Part shown: positions 41,262 through 50,572 of the stretch, in pieces
Position numbering within the stretch: position 1 is the stretch's first letter
Layout: the number at the start of each line of letters is the position of its first letter
NCBI GenBank assembly: GCA_027334715.1
Contig: DAHWUG010000003.1
Coordinates: 1-64,000 of the forward strand
DNA length: 64,000 bases
Direction of reading: 5' to 3'
From: Nanobdellota archaeon
Lineage (GTDB): Archaea; Nanobdellota; Nanobdellia; Pacearchaeales; GW2011-AR1
Translations under genes and position numbers: made by a program
Notes under the pieces: model-generated
Told to the model about the DNA's origin: nothing
Database searches by the model: none
The model's input: the letters and a program-made list of their open reading frames with translations, nothing else

Positions 41262-41765
41262 ATGGGAATGGTAAACTTAAAGAAAAATCAAAATTACATC
41301 AAAAGAGGTCAGGAAGAAATAGTCGGCTTTGTAATAATTGTAGTAATTGTTTCCTTAATCCTTGTTTTTTTCCTTGTTTTCTCCATGAATAGTGTTCCCC
41401 AGACTAACAGCTATGAAGTTTCAAGCTTTTTAGGCTCTGCAATTCATTACACAACAACATGCCAGATTGATTCAGCATATCTTTCTGTAAGCGATCTTGT
41501 AAGTTCATGTTTGCAGAATGCAACATGCTCAGATGGCCAAAATTCATGCGATAATTTAAATCAGACTCTTAATACTTTAATGAAAAAAGGCTGGCGTTGG
41601 GGTCAGAATTTACCTGTAAAGGGTTATAGTCTAAATATTGTTTCCAGCTTCGGCAATGTTTTATCAGTCCAGAATGGAAATATAACATCCACTTACAAAG
41701 GAGCTCAAGAAATACTTCCTGTTTCAAGCGCAAATATAACTGTTTCTGTGACTATTTATTCTTGA
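41262..41765 (+). CDS. Class III signal-peptide (pilin-like) protein
   Basis: 167 residues from ATG 41262. MGMVNLKKNQNYIKRGQEEI carries an RG-Q junction followed by IVGFVIIVVIVSLILVFFLVF, then an extracellular domain with cysteines (TTCQIDS, SCLQNATCSDGQNSCDN). Closest in N-terminal style to the 33806 protein. Last gene of the surface cluster. Confidence 0.75.
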   Translation: MGMVNLKKNQNYIKRGQEEIVGFVIIVVIVSLILVFFLVFSMNSVPQTNSYEVSSFLGSAIHYTTTCQIDSAYLSVSDLVSSCLQNATCSDGQNSCDNLNQTLNTLMKKGWRWGQNLPVKGYSLNIVSSFGNVLSVQNGNITSTYKGAQEILPVSSANITVSVTIYS

Positions 41766-41857
41766 GGTTAAAGAATCCGTTAAGAAGTTGTTAATAATTA
41801 AATCTCAATTAGGTTAAGATGCATTGTATTTTATGCCTAAAATTTATTGGCTTTTAG

Positions 41858-42211
41858 CTATATTTTCAGATTTATTGTCAAAGTGTCTATCAAAAGCTCT
41901 GGCTTGTGCCTTATCCTGTTCTTTGTCTTTTCTTCTGTTAATTCTATGAAACCAAAGCGCTCCAATAGCTTTATGTCTTCATTGACTGTCTTGAAATCCC
42001 TTCCAAGTTTCTTGGCAAGCCCGTATATTGAGCCAGGATTCTCTATCTTTAGAACATGCAAAAGCCTTGCCTTTTCATTGCTTAATAAATGCCTTAAAGT
42101 AGCTAAGCCTTCAAAGTCAAAATCCTGCTTAAGAAAAAGGCCTTTTTTCAGTATTGAGAATGCGCCGTTTGAGCTAGTTATTGTTATTTCCCTTGTCTTT
42201 GAGCCTGCCAT
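41858..42211 (-). CDS. Winged-helix (MarR / HVO_A0114-like) regulator
   Basis: 117 residues. A DNA-binding core SIYGLAKKLGRDFKTVNEDI and KLLERFGFIELTEEKTKNRI matches archaeal MarR-like or HVO_A0114-type regulators. Located between the surface cluster and the S-layer gene, pointing away from the latter, so regulation of envelope genes is possible. It overlaps nothing real on the other strand. Confidence 0.8.
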   Translation of the reverse strand: MAGSKTREITITSSNGAFSILKKGLFLKQDFDFEGLATLRHLLSNEKARLLHVLKIENPGSIYGLAKKLGRDFKTVNEDIKLLERFGFIELTEEKTKNRIRHKPELLIDTLTINLKI

Positions 42212-42398
42212 TTTGCCTGTTTTTTACAGTTATTTTGTAATATTGGTTATTTATTTGAATGTTTTCTAATTATATGGGTTTTTTATGTATATATGATTAA
42301 GAATACCCTATATGTTAATAAATGTTTCTTTTTCTTTCTTTTCCAGAGATGGAAAGGAGACCTATATATTGTATTAATACTATAGTGACACCATAATC

Positions 42399-42641
42399 TT
42401 TATAAATAAAACCTTTAAAAATAAGAGTTTTAAGGAAAAGGTCATAAAATGGCATAGTAACCTTTTTAAAGAAAAATGAGCTATTATCAGTACACCGACA
42501 ACGCCTACGGGCGTTCTCATAGGGATTAATAAATATCATATTCAACAACACGGTGGCTTACCCTATAGCTATCGAGTTGGGGAAAGTTGTCCTTGGCAAC
42601 TCTTAATAGAGTTGAAAGGAGGTTGAAAAGAGAGAGAAAAA
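42399..42641 (+). promoter_or_regulatory. S-layer promoter and structured leader
   Basis: Two TATA-like sites: TTTATAAATA (42399-42408) and TTAATAAATAT (42526-42536). The leader holds hairpin AACGCC/GGCGTT around a TACG tetraloop (42500-42515) and hairpin AACTCT/AGAGTT (42598-42613) just before a strong Shine-Dalgarno AAAGGAGGT (42615-42623), an unusual 18 bases from the ATG. GAGTT (42574-42578) could pair with AACTC (42598-42602) instead, which competes with the second hairpin. The rest of 42212-42640 holds no gene I can support. Confidence 0.5.
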
Positions 42642-45272
42642 ATGAGATTAAATTTTAAGAGAATTTCTGCTTTAGTGGCAAGCGCTTTAATGCTTGGCAT
42701 GACTGCTGGAATTGCATCTGCTGCAAATTACCCGGCTCCTTTTGTAACAAACGGAACAGCTAATGTAGCTATTGTTTATGGTTCTGGAGCAGCGCTATCA
42801 GATAGTACTGCTGCAGGAAGCATTGCAACAAGCCTTAGTAGTTTTGTAAGCGGAGGGAGTTCAACTGTTAATATAACAGGAGAAAATGCACCTTTATTTT
42901 CAGGTTCATCTCCGATTTACTTGAATAGCTCATTGACTGCTGTTAAAGGAACTCTTACTTCATCAAATTTACCAACTGTTTTAGCAACAAGCACTTTCAA
43001 CGATGGAAGTGTTTCAGCTACAGTAACTCCAACCCTTGTAATTAGCACTGGTTCTGGAGGAGTAAATTCAAATAATGAAGTAGTATTCGTTAAGCCAACA
43101 GGATCAAGCGATCCTGTAGATGGGCTTAGTATGAGCACAACTGCAGGTTCAGGACTTTACAATATTACAGTAGGCTTTAGTCAAGCTGTTAATTTCACAT
43201 CATCTACAGCTTCTGGTCAAAGCTTGAATTTATTCGGGAATAACTATTATGCAAGTCCATTGAGTACTTCAACGCAACTTGTTTTATACAAATCTGCTCA
43301 GACTTTGACTTTAAGTCAGGGTGGAAGTGGCAACACAACAGCTACTGCTACGATAAATGGAGTAAGCCATACAGTACAGCTCATTAATGCAGGAACTTCA
43401 TCTGCTACAATATCTGTTGACGGAACAAGCCAATCAGTTAATGTAGGAAGTTCTGTGACAATAAATGGAGTTAGTGTTGCGGTAACAAGTGTCCAGTCTT
43501 CAACAGCTGGAGGAAACACAGCTACTGTTCTTGTAGGAGCTAACAAGCTTGTATTCAAGAACGGAGGAACAGTACTTCAAGGAGATAACAGCATTCCTAT
43601 AACTGGTACGACTGCTTATTTCACAGGTACGCCAACAAACCTCACACAGTTAGTTGTTAATGTAGCTGCAACTACAAATAATGACAACACTGTTTTATCA
43701 GGACAATCATTTGTTGACCCCGTGTTTGGAGGATTTCAATTCACATATGGTGGATTGACACCTTCATGGAACTCTGGAAGCAGTGATAGTGTAATTATTG
43801 GTACTGATGGAACATCAACAAACCAGATTACAATGACTCCTCTCGGAGGAAGTTCTGCTTCATCATTTGATTTTGCATCAAATAGTAGTTCTTTGACAAG
43901 CGGAGTTTACAATCTGACAACAATTAATGGATATCCCTTGCAGGTATATGAGGGAAGTAACCTCACACAGAATAGCTATGCCATAATTGGAAGTCCTAAT
44001 GAAAATTATGGATATCTTATCCTGGTTTCAAGTGTTAATACTGGAACCGGAGCAGGTACCTCTGGAGGAGATTCAGTATCAGTCAGTAATGTATTAGATC
44101 CTTCAAAAGCAATAGGTATTTCCTATAGTGGAAATTATAAGGGTTTAATGACAATGCCTGATGGAAGTCAGTATACCTTTACATACAACGGAAGCGGTTC
44201 AAATGGATGGATATCCTTAAAATATCCAACTTCAATTGAGTCTGCAGGACAATATGTATTATATCCAACAATACAAGCAGCTGGAAATGAAATGGTAGGT
44301 GTTTATGCAAATCAGACCATCAATTTAGCAAATACCGATGGAATGGGTAACAATGTAAGTGGTTTATTGATTCCAAAAGGAAATAGATATACTCCAACCA
44401 CTGTTTCTTACAATGGTGTAGCTAATGGTGGAAGTAACTGGACAATTGGCAGTAGTCAACTTGTTACGGGAAATGCATCATTAGTTACTACTGTTAATGT
44501 AACAGTTGGTCAACTCAAATATGCATTAACAGGAAGTGCAACAGCTAATAAAACATTAGTACAATTATACCAGCCTGGTACAGGCACACTTATAAGCAAT
44601 CCAGCGGTGGTTGTATTTGAACCAAAGTCAAGCGACACAAATGATAATGGATATTACAACGCCATAATTGTTCCTACACAATCTACAGTAAGTGGAAGCA
44701 CTACTTATGTTGGAACAGGATCTACAGCTTATTTCACGCAAAGTACATTATATGGGCCATTACCCCTTTCTAGCAATACAAAATTGTCAGAATGGATGGA
44801 TGGGTATGGAGCTCTAGTAAAACTAGATACTTCAAACTCAAACTATAACATAATGACTTTGTCAATACCTGATTCCCAATCTACAGCAAATCTGTATGTT
44901 GGTGCTGCGAGTTCAACTGTTTCAAGTGGTAATCTTGGAAATGTCCTTGTAACAGACTCACAAGTAAGCACGGTCGCGTCAAAAGACTTGGTCGTTGTCG
45001 GCGGAAGCTGTATTAATTCAGCTGCTGCTGCACTCGTCGGTGGGGCTTACTGCGGATCTGCATGGACTGCTGCAACAGGCATCGGTTCAGGACAGTTCTT
45101 GATAAAGGGTTACACAAGCGGAATACCTGGTAACAGTTTTGCGCTTCTTGTAGCAGGTTATGAAGCAGCAGATACAACAAATGCTGCAAATTACTTGACA
45201 CATTACACTGTTGATACAAGCAAAGCATACAGTGGTACTTCTGGTACAACTGCAAACTTGATTGTGTCCTAA
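42642..45272 (+). CDS. S-layer protein
   Basis: 876 residues. Signal peptide MRLNFKRISALVASALMLGM with AxA cleavage near residue 28 (GIASAANYP), then a Ser/Thr/Gly/Asn-rich beta protein with almost no cysteine or lysine, typical of archaeal S-layer subunits (Methanococcus-like N-terminus: KRISALVASALMLG). No C-terminal TM, so it is not itself an archaeosortase-anchored protein. It has a long structured leader and a T-rich terminator. Probably the most abundant surface protein. Confidence 0.85.
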   Translation: MRLNFKRISALVASALMLGMTAGIASAANYPAPFVTNGTANVAIVYGSGAALSDSTAAGSIATSLSSFVSGGSSTVNITGENAPLFSGSSPIYLNSSLTAVKGTLTSSNLPTVLATSTFNDGSVSATVTPTLVISTGSGGVNSNNEVVFVKPTGSSDPVDGLSMSTTAGSGLYNITVGFSQAVNFTSSTASGQSLNLFGNNYYASPLSTSTQLVLYKSAQTLTLSQGGSGNTTATATINGVSHTVQLINAGTSSATISVDGTSQSVNVGSSVTINGVSVAVTSVQSSTAGGNTATVLVGANKLVFKNGGTVLQGDNSIPITGTTAYFTGTPTNLTQLVVNVAATTNNDNTVLSGQSFVDPVFGGFQFTYGGLTPSWNSGSSDSVIIGTDGTSTNQITMTPLGGSSASSFDFASNSSSLTSGVYNLTTINGYPLQVYEGSNLTQNSYAIIGSPNENYGYLILVSSVNTGTGAGTSGGDSVSVSNVLDPSKAIGISYSGNYKGLMTMPDGSQYTFTYNGSGSNGWISLKYPTSIESAGQYVLYPTIQAAGNEMVGVYANQTINLANTDGMGNNVSGLLIPKGNRYTPTTVSYNGVANGGSNWTIGSSQLVTGNASLVTTVNVTVGQLKYALTGSATANKTLVQLYQPGTGTLISNPAVVVFEPKSSDTNDNGYYNAIIVPTQSTVSGSTTYVGTGSTAYFTQSTLYGPLPLSSNTKLSEWMDGYGALVKLDTSNSNYNIMTLSIPDSQSTANLYVGAASSTVSSGNLGNVLVTDSQVSTVASKDLVVVGGSCINSAAAALVGGAYCGSAWTAATGIGSGQFLIKGYTSGIPGNSFALLVAGYEAADTTNAANYLTHYTVDTSKAYSGTSGTTANLIVS

Positions 45273-45292
45273 GTAAAAAAGCAAACAAAAAA

Positions 45293-45320
45293 TTTTTATT
45301 TTTTTATTTTTCTTTTTTTT
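45293..45320 (+). terminator. T-rich terminator after S-layer gene
   Basis: A run of T with few interruptions begins about 20 bases after the TAA stop, as for a highly expressed archaeal gene. The remaining intergenic bases to 45514 hold only AT-rich DNA and a TATA-like TTTTAAATAC (about 45480) for the next gene. Confidence 0.55.
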
Positions 45321-45514
45321 CACTTCTGGCTGGAGCCGGAATTTAAGGATAAGAAAAAAAATTAGATTGTAAATGAAGAAAATTTTAGTATAAAATCTTA
45401 ATTAGATGGAGATTATTAATAATGACAATAATTGCTTAATGCTAGATTTGTAGATTAATATGCTCAGTATTCATTAAACTTTTAAATACGGCTTTACACT
45501 TTAAATTATAAAAA

Positions 45515-46117
45515 ATGAGAAAAATAATTTCCAGGGAAGAGCATGAGAAGAAAAGAAAAAGAAACCAGATAATACTTGCAGTTGTGCTTGGGGCTGTCAT
45601 GATATTAAGCACTTTGGGTTTTGCATTCCAGAATGCAATATTCAGCGGAAGCAGCAGTTATGGAAATTCGGGATTGAACCAGACAACTTACAATGGTTAT
45701 ACTTTCACAAACCAAAACAATCTTTGGTATATAGGAAATTTTTCTTTCACTTACCTGCCAAGTGAGGTTAATTATACAACAATCGGAATAAAATCTGCAA
45801 GTGTATACCAGCAAAATCCATTGTATATTTACTCAAATGACTCCGGAGCGCAGGTTGAAGTAACTACTGATTTAGGAATGCTGGCTCAAAGAGTGCAGCA
45901 AGCATGTCCTTCTCCTGCAACAGGAATTGCTGTTTCTAATTGCGATTCAAGCCTTCCTGTAAAAACCTGCAGCGATAACTTTATAATAATACAGCAAAGT
46001 AATAATAATGAAAGCATAACGCAGTCAAATGGCTGTGTTTTCATTAAGGGCCAGCAACAAGATTTGACAAAACTTGCTGATGCATTTTTATACAAAACAC
46101 TAGGGATTAAACAATAA
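45515..46117 (+). CDS. Single-TM anchored surface protein (pair member 1)
   Basis: 200 residues. A very basic N-terminus (SREEHEKKRKRNQ) is followed by one TM helix (IILAVVLGAVMILSTLGFAF) and an extracellular domain with cysteines (QACPS, NCDSS, KTCSDN, NGCVF). The pattern TYNGYTFTNQNNLWYIGN resembles TSFTYKGVKFDTVKF in the next protein, so the two are likely paralogues. Function unknown. Three bases ahead of the next gene. Confidence 0.6.
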   Translation: MRKIISREEHEKKRKRNQIILAVVLGAVMILSTLGFAFQNAIFSGSSSYGNSGLNQTTYNGYTFTNQNNLWYIGNFSFTYLPSEVNYTTIGIKSASVYQQNPLYIYSNDSGAQVEVTTDLGMLAQRVQQACPSPATGIAVSNCDSSLPVKTCSDNFIIIQQSNNNESITQSNGCVFIKGQQQDLTKLADAFLYKTLGIKQ

Positions 46118-46120
46118 ATA

Positions 46121-46750
46121 ATGAAAATAAAGAAAAAAAACCTGGGAAATCTTATTATAGGAATTGTAATACTAGTTGCATTCGTTGCCTTTATTGTTTT
46201 TATATCAAATCGCACCCAATCAACTTCATTCACATATAAAGGGGTAAAATTTGACACTGTAAAATTCTGTGATTCAGGGCCGCCTTGCTTGATACTTTAC
46301 AATACTTCCCTGCCTGTAAAATCAAATGGAACAGATTATGTTGTTACAATGCCAAAAGACTCAACAAACAATTATCTTTTTTACTTGAGAAATGACCCAA
46401 GAAAACTTAATGTGAGCTTCAATGGAACTCCTGTATACAACAAAAATATCGTTCTTAAATATGAATCTCCTTTTGTCTGCAATGACAGCGCTTTAGCTGG
46501 CGCGAATTTTGATTTATTGTACAAAATACTTGGCGCAAATGTTATAAAAGACCAAAACGCAACATGCGATCCTTATAACAGGTATACTTACATTGATTTT
46601 CTGCCTGGAAATGAGACAAAAATAGTTCAGTTTGGACCAGCTTGCTACAATATTTACATTAAGGGCTGCGAAGTCTTGCAGGGAACTGAGAAATACATGA
46701 TTGAGACTTTTGTGAAGGTAAATGATGAACTGTACAATCAGAGCTACTGA
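46121..46750 (+). CDS. Single-TM anchored surface protein (pair member 2)
   Basis: 209 residues. N-terminus MKIKKKNLGNLIIGIVILVAF with one TM helix, then an extracellular domain with paired cysteines (FCDSGPPCLI, FVCND, TCDPY, ACYN, GCEVL). Resembles the upstream protein in layout and strand motif. It ends convergent with the DedA gene. Confidence 0.6.
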   Translation: MKIKKKNLGNLIIGIVILVAFVAFIVFISNRTQSTSFTYKGVKFDTVKFCDSGPPCLILYNTSLPVKSNGTDYVVTMPKDSTNNYLFYLRNDPRKLNVSFNGTPVYNKNIVLKYESPFVCNDSALAGANFDLLYKILGANVIKDQNATCDPYNRYTYIDFLPGNETKIVQFGPACYNIYIKGCEVLQGTEKYMIETFVKVNDELYNQSY

Positions 46751-46754
46751 CTAA

Positions 46755-47381
46755 TTATTTTTTATGATTATTCTTTCTGTTTTTATTTATGTAATAAGCT
46801 AAGAATGTTATAAACGCAACAATCAAGATAACTGCTGTTACAATCTTAAGGAAAGAAGGAACAGCACTGCCAAAGAAATAACCAGTAGCTATTAGGAATA
46901 ATGTGTAAATTCCTGCGCCTATTGCGGTGTATGATATGAATTTGAGTACCTTCATCCTTGAAAATCCTGCAGGCAGGGAAATCAGATGTCTTATAACCGG
47001 AATAAGCCTGCTTGTGAAAATCGTGATTCCCCCATAATTCTTAAAATAATTTTCTGTAATGTCCAGATGACCTTTGTTTATGAAGAAGATTTTTCCGTAT
47101 TTTCCAACAAGATGATCAAATGTTTTTCTGCCTAGAAAAAGGGCTATTGCATAGCATAGCAAAGAGCCAATGATACTGCCCAAAACCCCTATCCCAAAGA
47201 CAAGAAAAAAATTCATTTTTCCTTGTGCAACAAGAGCCCCTGCAGGAATAAGAATAAGCTCGCTTGGCAAAGGAATTATGGAGCTTTCAATTGCCATGCC
47301 AACAAAAATCCCAAGATATCCCATGCTGTTCACAAAGGCGAGAATAGCATTTACAATCTGGGAAATAAAATTAAAGACCAT
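46755..47381 (-). CDS. DedA/VTT-family membrane protein
   Basis: 208 residues with six hydrophobic segments. DedA signature in PLPSELILIPAGALVAQGKM and ITIFTSRLIPVIRHLISLPAGFSRM (the conserved R...R.P.G motif). DedA/VTT proteins are implicated in lipid scrambling and proton/undecaprenyl-phosphate transport. With the archaeosortase and PAP2 genes beside it, an isoprenoid-lipid or envelope role is likely. Confidence 0.9.
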   Translation of the reverse strand: MVFNFISQIVNAILAFVNSMGYLGIFVGMAIESSIIPLPSELILIPAGALVAQGKMNFFLVFGIGVLGSIIGSLLCYAIALFLGRKTFDHLVGKYGKIFFINKGHLDITENYFKNYGGITIFTSRLIPVIRHLISLPAGFSRMKVLKFISYTAIGAGIYTLFLIATGYFFGSAVPSFLKIVTAVILIVAFITFLAYYINKNRKNNHKK

Positions 47382-47398
47382 TTAATTGCCTTTTTTCA

Positions 47399-47938
47399 TT
47401 ATTTTTTCCTTGATTTTGTTTTTTTGTAAAGAAAAATAATATCATGATAAAATGGTATTTTCTTTATTTTAAATGCCTTGACTTCTGCAAACCATATTGC
47501 AACAACAAAAATTGTGCTTATTGCATACCAGAAGAGAATATGGGTTATATCGAAAAAACTGGAGCCTGAAAAAGCCATTGAAGAAAGCAAAATTATTCTT
47601 AAAATGTTCAAAACAAGGAAGATTCCAAATGCCAGTAACAATATTTTAATCCTTTTTCCGATGGCAATCTCTCTTGTTGATAAGTTCAAAATAAGAAGCA
47701 AGTAGTATGCAGAACCGGCTATGCATGAAGGTATGAGCTCTATTGGGAAGATATTATTCAAGATGATTATATGCCCGCTTGCAATTAGGGTATTATAAAA
47801 AATACCAAGAATCCAGGACACAGGATAAACTGTTACAGGAGTGAAAATGGTGTAAAAAAGCCACAGATTTGGGATTGCAACAGCAATAAGAATCAGGTAA
47901 CGCAGGATCAGATCAAAAATTCCGTTTTTTTCAGTCAT
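47399..47938 (-). CDS. Archaeosortase/exosortase-like transpeptidase
   Basis: 179 residues from ATG 47938. The catalytic triad of archaeosortases is visible: C72 in ELIPSCIAGSAYY, R114 in VLNILRIILLSSM and H133 in DITHILFWYAIS. About six TM segments. The enzyme recognises C-terminal signals (motif + TM + basic cluster), cleaves and attaches the protein to a lipid. It resembles a Pacearchaeota-type branch. A plausible substrate is the protein at 48707-50437. Confidence 0.82.
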   Translation of the reverse strand: MTEKNGIFDLILRYLILIAVAIPNLWLFYTIFTPVTVYPVSWILGIFYNTLIASGHIIILNNIFPIELIPSCIAGSAYYLLLILNLSTREIAIGKRIKILLLAFGIFLVLNILRIILLSSMAFSGSSFFDITHILFWYAISTIFVVAIWFAEVKAFKIKKIPFYHDIIFLYKKTKSRKK

Positions 47939-47986
47939 AAATAACAAAGTGGAAACCTATTTAAATAATTTAACATTATCATCTAA

Positions 47987-48580
47987 ATGAAGGAAGTTAA
48001 GAAAAGAAAAGTTGTTTTCATATGGATTTTGATTGCAACAGTAATATTCCTTAGCTTTTACTTTGACCACAGCATTTCCCAGGTAGCCGAGAAAATAAGA
48101 ACAGCTGGCATGACAAATTTCTTCATTGCAATCACCTCGATGATTGCCGTAGTAATAATTTTCATATTTCTTAATGTGATATTTGCGGAAAGGGATAAAA
48201 GAAAATGGCTGATACCATTATGGCTTTCTGCTGCAATTTCTTATGCAATAGCATTCATTCTTAAGATAATAATACAAAGGCAAAGGCCTTTTGAACTGGG
48301 AATTGTAAGCATAGCAAACGGGGTAAAAGAGACTTTTGCTTCATGGGACTTTTCTTTCCCCTCTTCACATGCTATTCTTGTTTTCGCTGTGCTGCCCTTC
48401 ATATCAAAGGAATATCCAAAGCTTAAGTATGTCTGGATTGTTTTCGCATGCCTTGTTGCTTTCTCAAGGGTGTATCTTGGAGTTCATTTCCTCAGCGATG
48501 TTATCTCGGGCGCTGTAATTGGCTATCTTGTAGGATTTTTCACGCTGAAATGGTGGGAAGAAAAATTCAAAATAATCTGA
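47987..48580 (+). CDS. PAP2-family phosphatase
   Basis: 197 residues, six TM helices. The three acid-phosphatase motifs are seen: KIIIQRQRPF, SFPSSHAILVF (PSSH where the family has PSGH) and SRVYLGVHFLSDVISG. Dephosphorylates lipid phosphates, such as polyprenyl-pyrophosphate carriers. Divergent from the archaeosortase gene; fits a group of lipid-linked envelope functions. Confidence 0.92.
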   Translation: MKEVKKRKVVFIWILIATVIFLSFYFDHSISQVAEKIRTAGMTNFFIAITSMIAVVIIFIFLNVIFAERDKRKWLIPLWLSAAISYAIAFILKIIIQRQRPFELGIVSIANGVKETFASWDFSFPSSHAILVFAVLPFISKEYPKLKYVWIVFACLVAFSRVYLGVHFLSDVISGAVIGYLVGFFTLKWWEEKFKII

Positions 48581-48706
48581 ATTCAATGTTAATAAGAAGT
48601 ACAAGAATAAGTTCTATTTAAACTAAAGCATACAACATAGATAAGAGGTTATAGTTTAAAGTTAAGCAGATTATAATTTATAAAATAGAATAGTTAAAAC
48701 TTACAC

Positions 48707-50437
48707 TTACTTTCTTCTTCCTGATCTGACTGCAATAATTATTATTGCTATTATAAGGATTAAAATCAATATTCCTAATGCCCAAACCAGTGCATTGGTT
48801 GAGTTTATTCCAAGGAATCCGTTCTGTGCTTGGATGTTGACTGATACAGGCTGGCTTATTGTCTGTGTGCCTGATGCCAAGTCAAGTGAATAACTCTCTG
48901 TTCCCGAGGCGTTATTGTTTACATTAAATGTTGTTATGACATCATATGACTGACCCGGAGTAAGGGTTATTGTGCCCTGATTTACAGATGCTGAAGATGC
49001 CCATGTTTCATATCCTGAAACCTGAACAGTGTAAGTTCTCTGATTTGTTCCTGTGTTTGTTATTGTTGTCTTTACCTGCATAGGCTTTCCTGCCTGTCCG
49101 CCTGAAAGAATGCTTGCAGATACAGAAACTTGTGATTGAAGAGAACATCCTCCCTGAACTGTGAAAGGTATCAAATATTCTGAAGGGTGGTCTGTATTGT
49201 CTGAGAAGATATTGCCATTTTCATCAAGAACATCTAACTTCATTGAATATGAACCTTCACTGATTGCAGAGGGTACATTAAATGAAAATGAGAATTTCTT
49301 GCTGGTAAGGTCACCGCTTATATCTCCAACTGCAACATTCTTGCTTAATTGCAAAGATGGATCTGAACCAATAATGTCCATTGAAACAGAGCTCTGGTCG
49401 CTGTGTCCTGTATTCCAGAGAGTACCTGTAACCTGGACATTTTCTCCGCATTGGACAGTTGATGGCATGTTAATATTAGTTAAAGCAACAAAGTCGCTTG
49501 TATCTATTGATGCTTTTTTTGTCCCCAGTGCACAAACACTGTTTGAATTTGAATCTTGGCCATATGCAATTGCAACAAAGTAATAATGATCTCCTGTTGA
49601 TAATGTGGAAAAATCAGCATCTATATTGTTGTCAATTGAAAACTGTTGATATAACTGCTTTGTCTTTCCACCTGAAACATCAACACTCTTCAAATTTGAA
49701 GGGCTGATTACCCATTGCTGGTTATTTGAATCCCAAATACCCCAGTCAACTTGAACTCCATTAAGATCATTGCTTGAATTCTTGCTTTTTATATCAACTT
49801 CTGTATTGATATTTTCAAATGGAACCCAATGAGTATCATCTCCAACAGTTGTGTTTGCATTTAAAATAGGAAGCCCATTGTTAGTGAAAATAATTCCATT
49901 GACTGCCATCTGGCCCTGGCCAAATAAATTGCAATTAACTGCATTCTGCAAGTCAGAGCTCGTATCTTTTGCAAAGTTAATTGTAATTTTTATTGGAACA
50001 AATGATGAATAAGATTGGGGTGAGCTGGGGGTGTAGTATCCGGTCAAGTTCAATATTCCATTGTAGGTATCCAAAGGTTGATCAGAAGGTATTGTAAGTG
50101 TTAATGAAAAAGAAGTGCTTGTTCCATTAGATAGCATAAAAGGAAAATTAAGGTTAGTTGAAGGTGTTGCTAAAAAAGAGTTTGATGTGCCTGTTGCAGA
50201 AGTGAAATTTATTGGTGAAATTCCACTTATTGTAAAATTCCCTGTGCCATTCTCCTGAATCTGGAAATTTAAAGTGATTGTGTTTGCCGTGCCTGTTATT
50301 GCAGCATTTGTGTTATCAATTGTAAAAATGTTTGAACTATTTACTAATGTGATTGAGACAGACGCGCTTGCAAAACTCATTACGAATACCAAGGATAAAA
50401 TGCTCAATGCAAACAAGCTTAATGTTTTTGAGTTCAT
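48707..50437 (-). CDS. Surface protein with C-terminal TM-basic anchor, candidate archaeosortase substrate
   Basis: 576 residues. Signal peptide (MNSKTLSLFALSILSLVFVM, cleaved near ASA), beta-sandwich modules resembling CARDB/NEW3 repeats, and a C-terminal anchor: TNALVWALGILILILIIAII followed by the basic RSGRRK. This tripartite tail is what archaeosortases recognise, and such an enzyme is encoded near it. Function of the exposed part is unknown. Confidence 0.7.
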   Translation of the reverse strand: MNSKTLSLFALSILSLVFVMSFASASVSITLVNSSNIFTIDNTNAAITGTANTITLNFQIQENGTGNFTISGISPINFTSATGTSNSFLATPSTNLNFPFMLSNGTSTSFSLTLTIPSDQPLDTYNGILNLTGYYTPSSPQSYSSFVPIKITINFAKDTSSDLQNAVNCNLFGQGQMAVNGIIFTNNGLPILNANTTVGDDTHWVPFENINTEVDIKSKNSSNDLNGVQVDWGIWDSNNQQWVISPSNLKSVDVSGGKTKQLYQQFSIDNNIDADFSTLSTGDHYYFVAIAYGQDSNSNSVCALGTKKASIDTSDFVALTNINMPSTVQCGENVQVTGTLWNTGHSDQSSVSMDIIGSDPSLQLSKNVAVGDISGDLTSKKFSFSFNVPSAISEGSYSMKLDVLDENGNIFSDNTDHPSEYLIPFTVQGGCSLQSQVSVSASILSGGQAGKPMQVKTTITNTGTNQRTYTVQVSGYETWASSASVNQGTITLTPGQSYDVITTFNVNNNASGTESYSLDLASGTQTISQPVSVNIQAQNGFLGINSTNALVWALGILILILIIAIIIIAVRSGRRK

Positions 50438-50572
50438 TTTTCTGTAATCATTCTGCAGTTACTATGGTTTATAAACATTTATGTTTTAGAAAATATAATT
50501 TTTTTGTATAATCAAGAAAAAAAAACTGAAAGAATTTATATAGTTAAATGTTTTATTTTATTAACGGTAAAA

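Noticed and set aside
41847-42269. Plus-strand 140-codon frame
   Set aside because: Shadow of the winged-helix gene at 41858-42211.
42315-42551. Minus-strand 78-codon frame in the S-layer leader
   Set aside because: Lies over the promoter and hairpins, with no family resemblance or ribosome-binding signal.
42642-45272. S-layer protein as an archaeosortase substrate
   Set aside because: There is no C-terminal TM helix or basic cluster.
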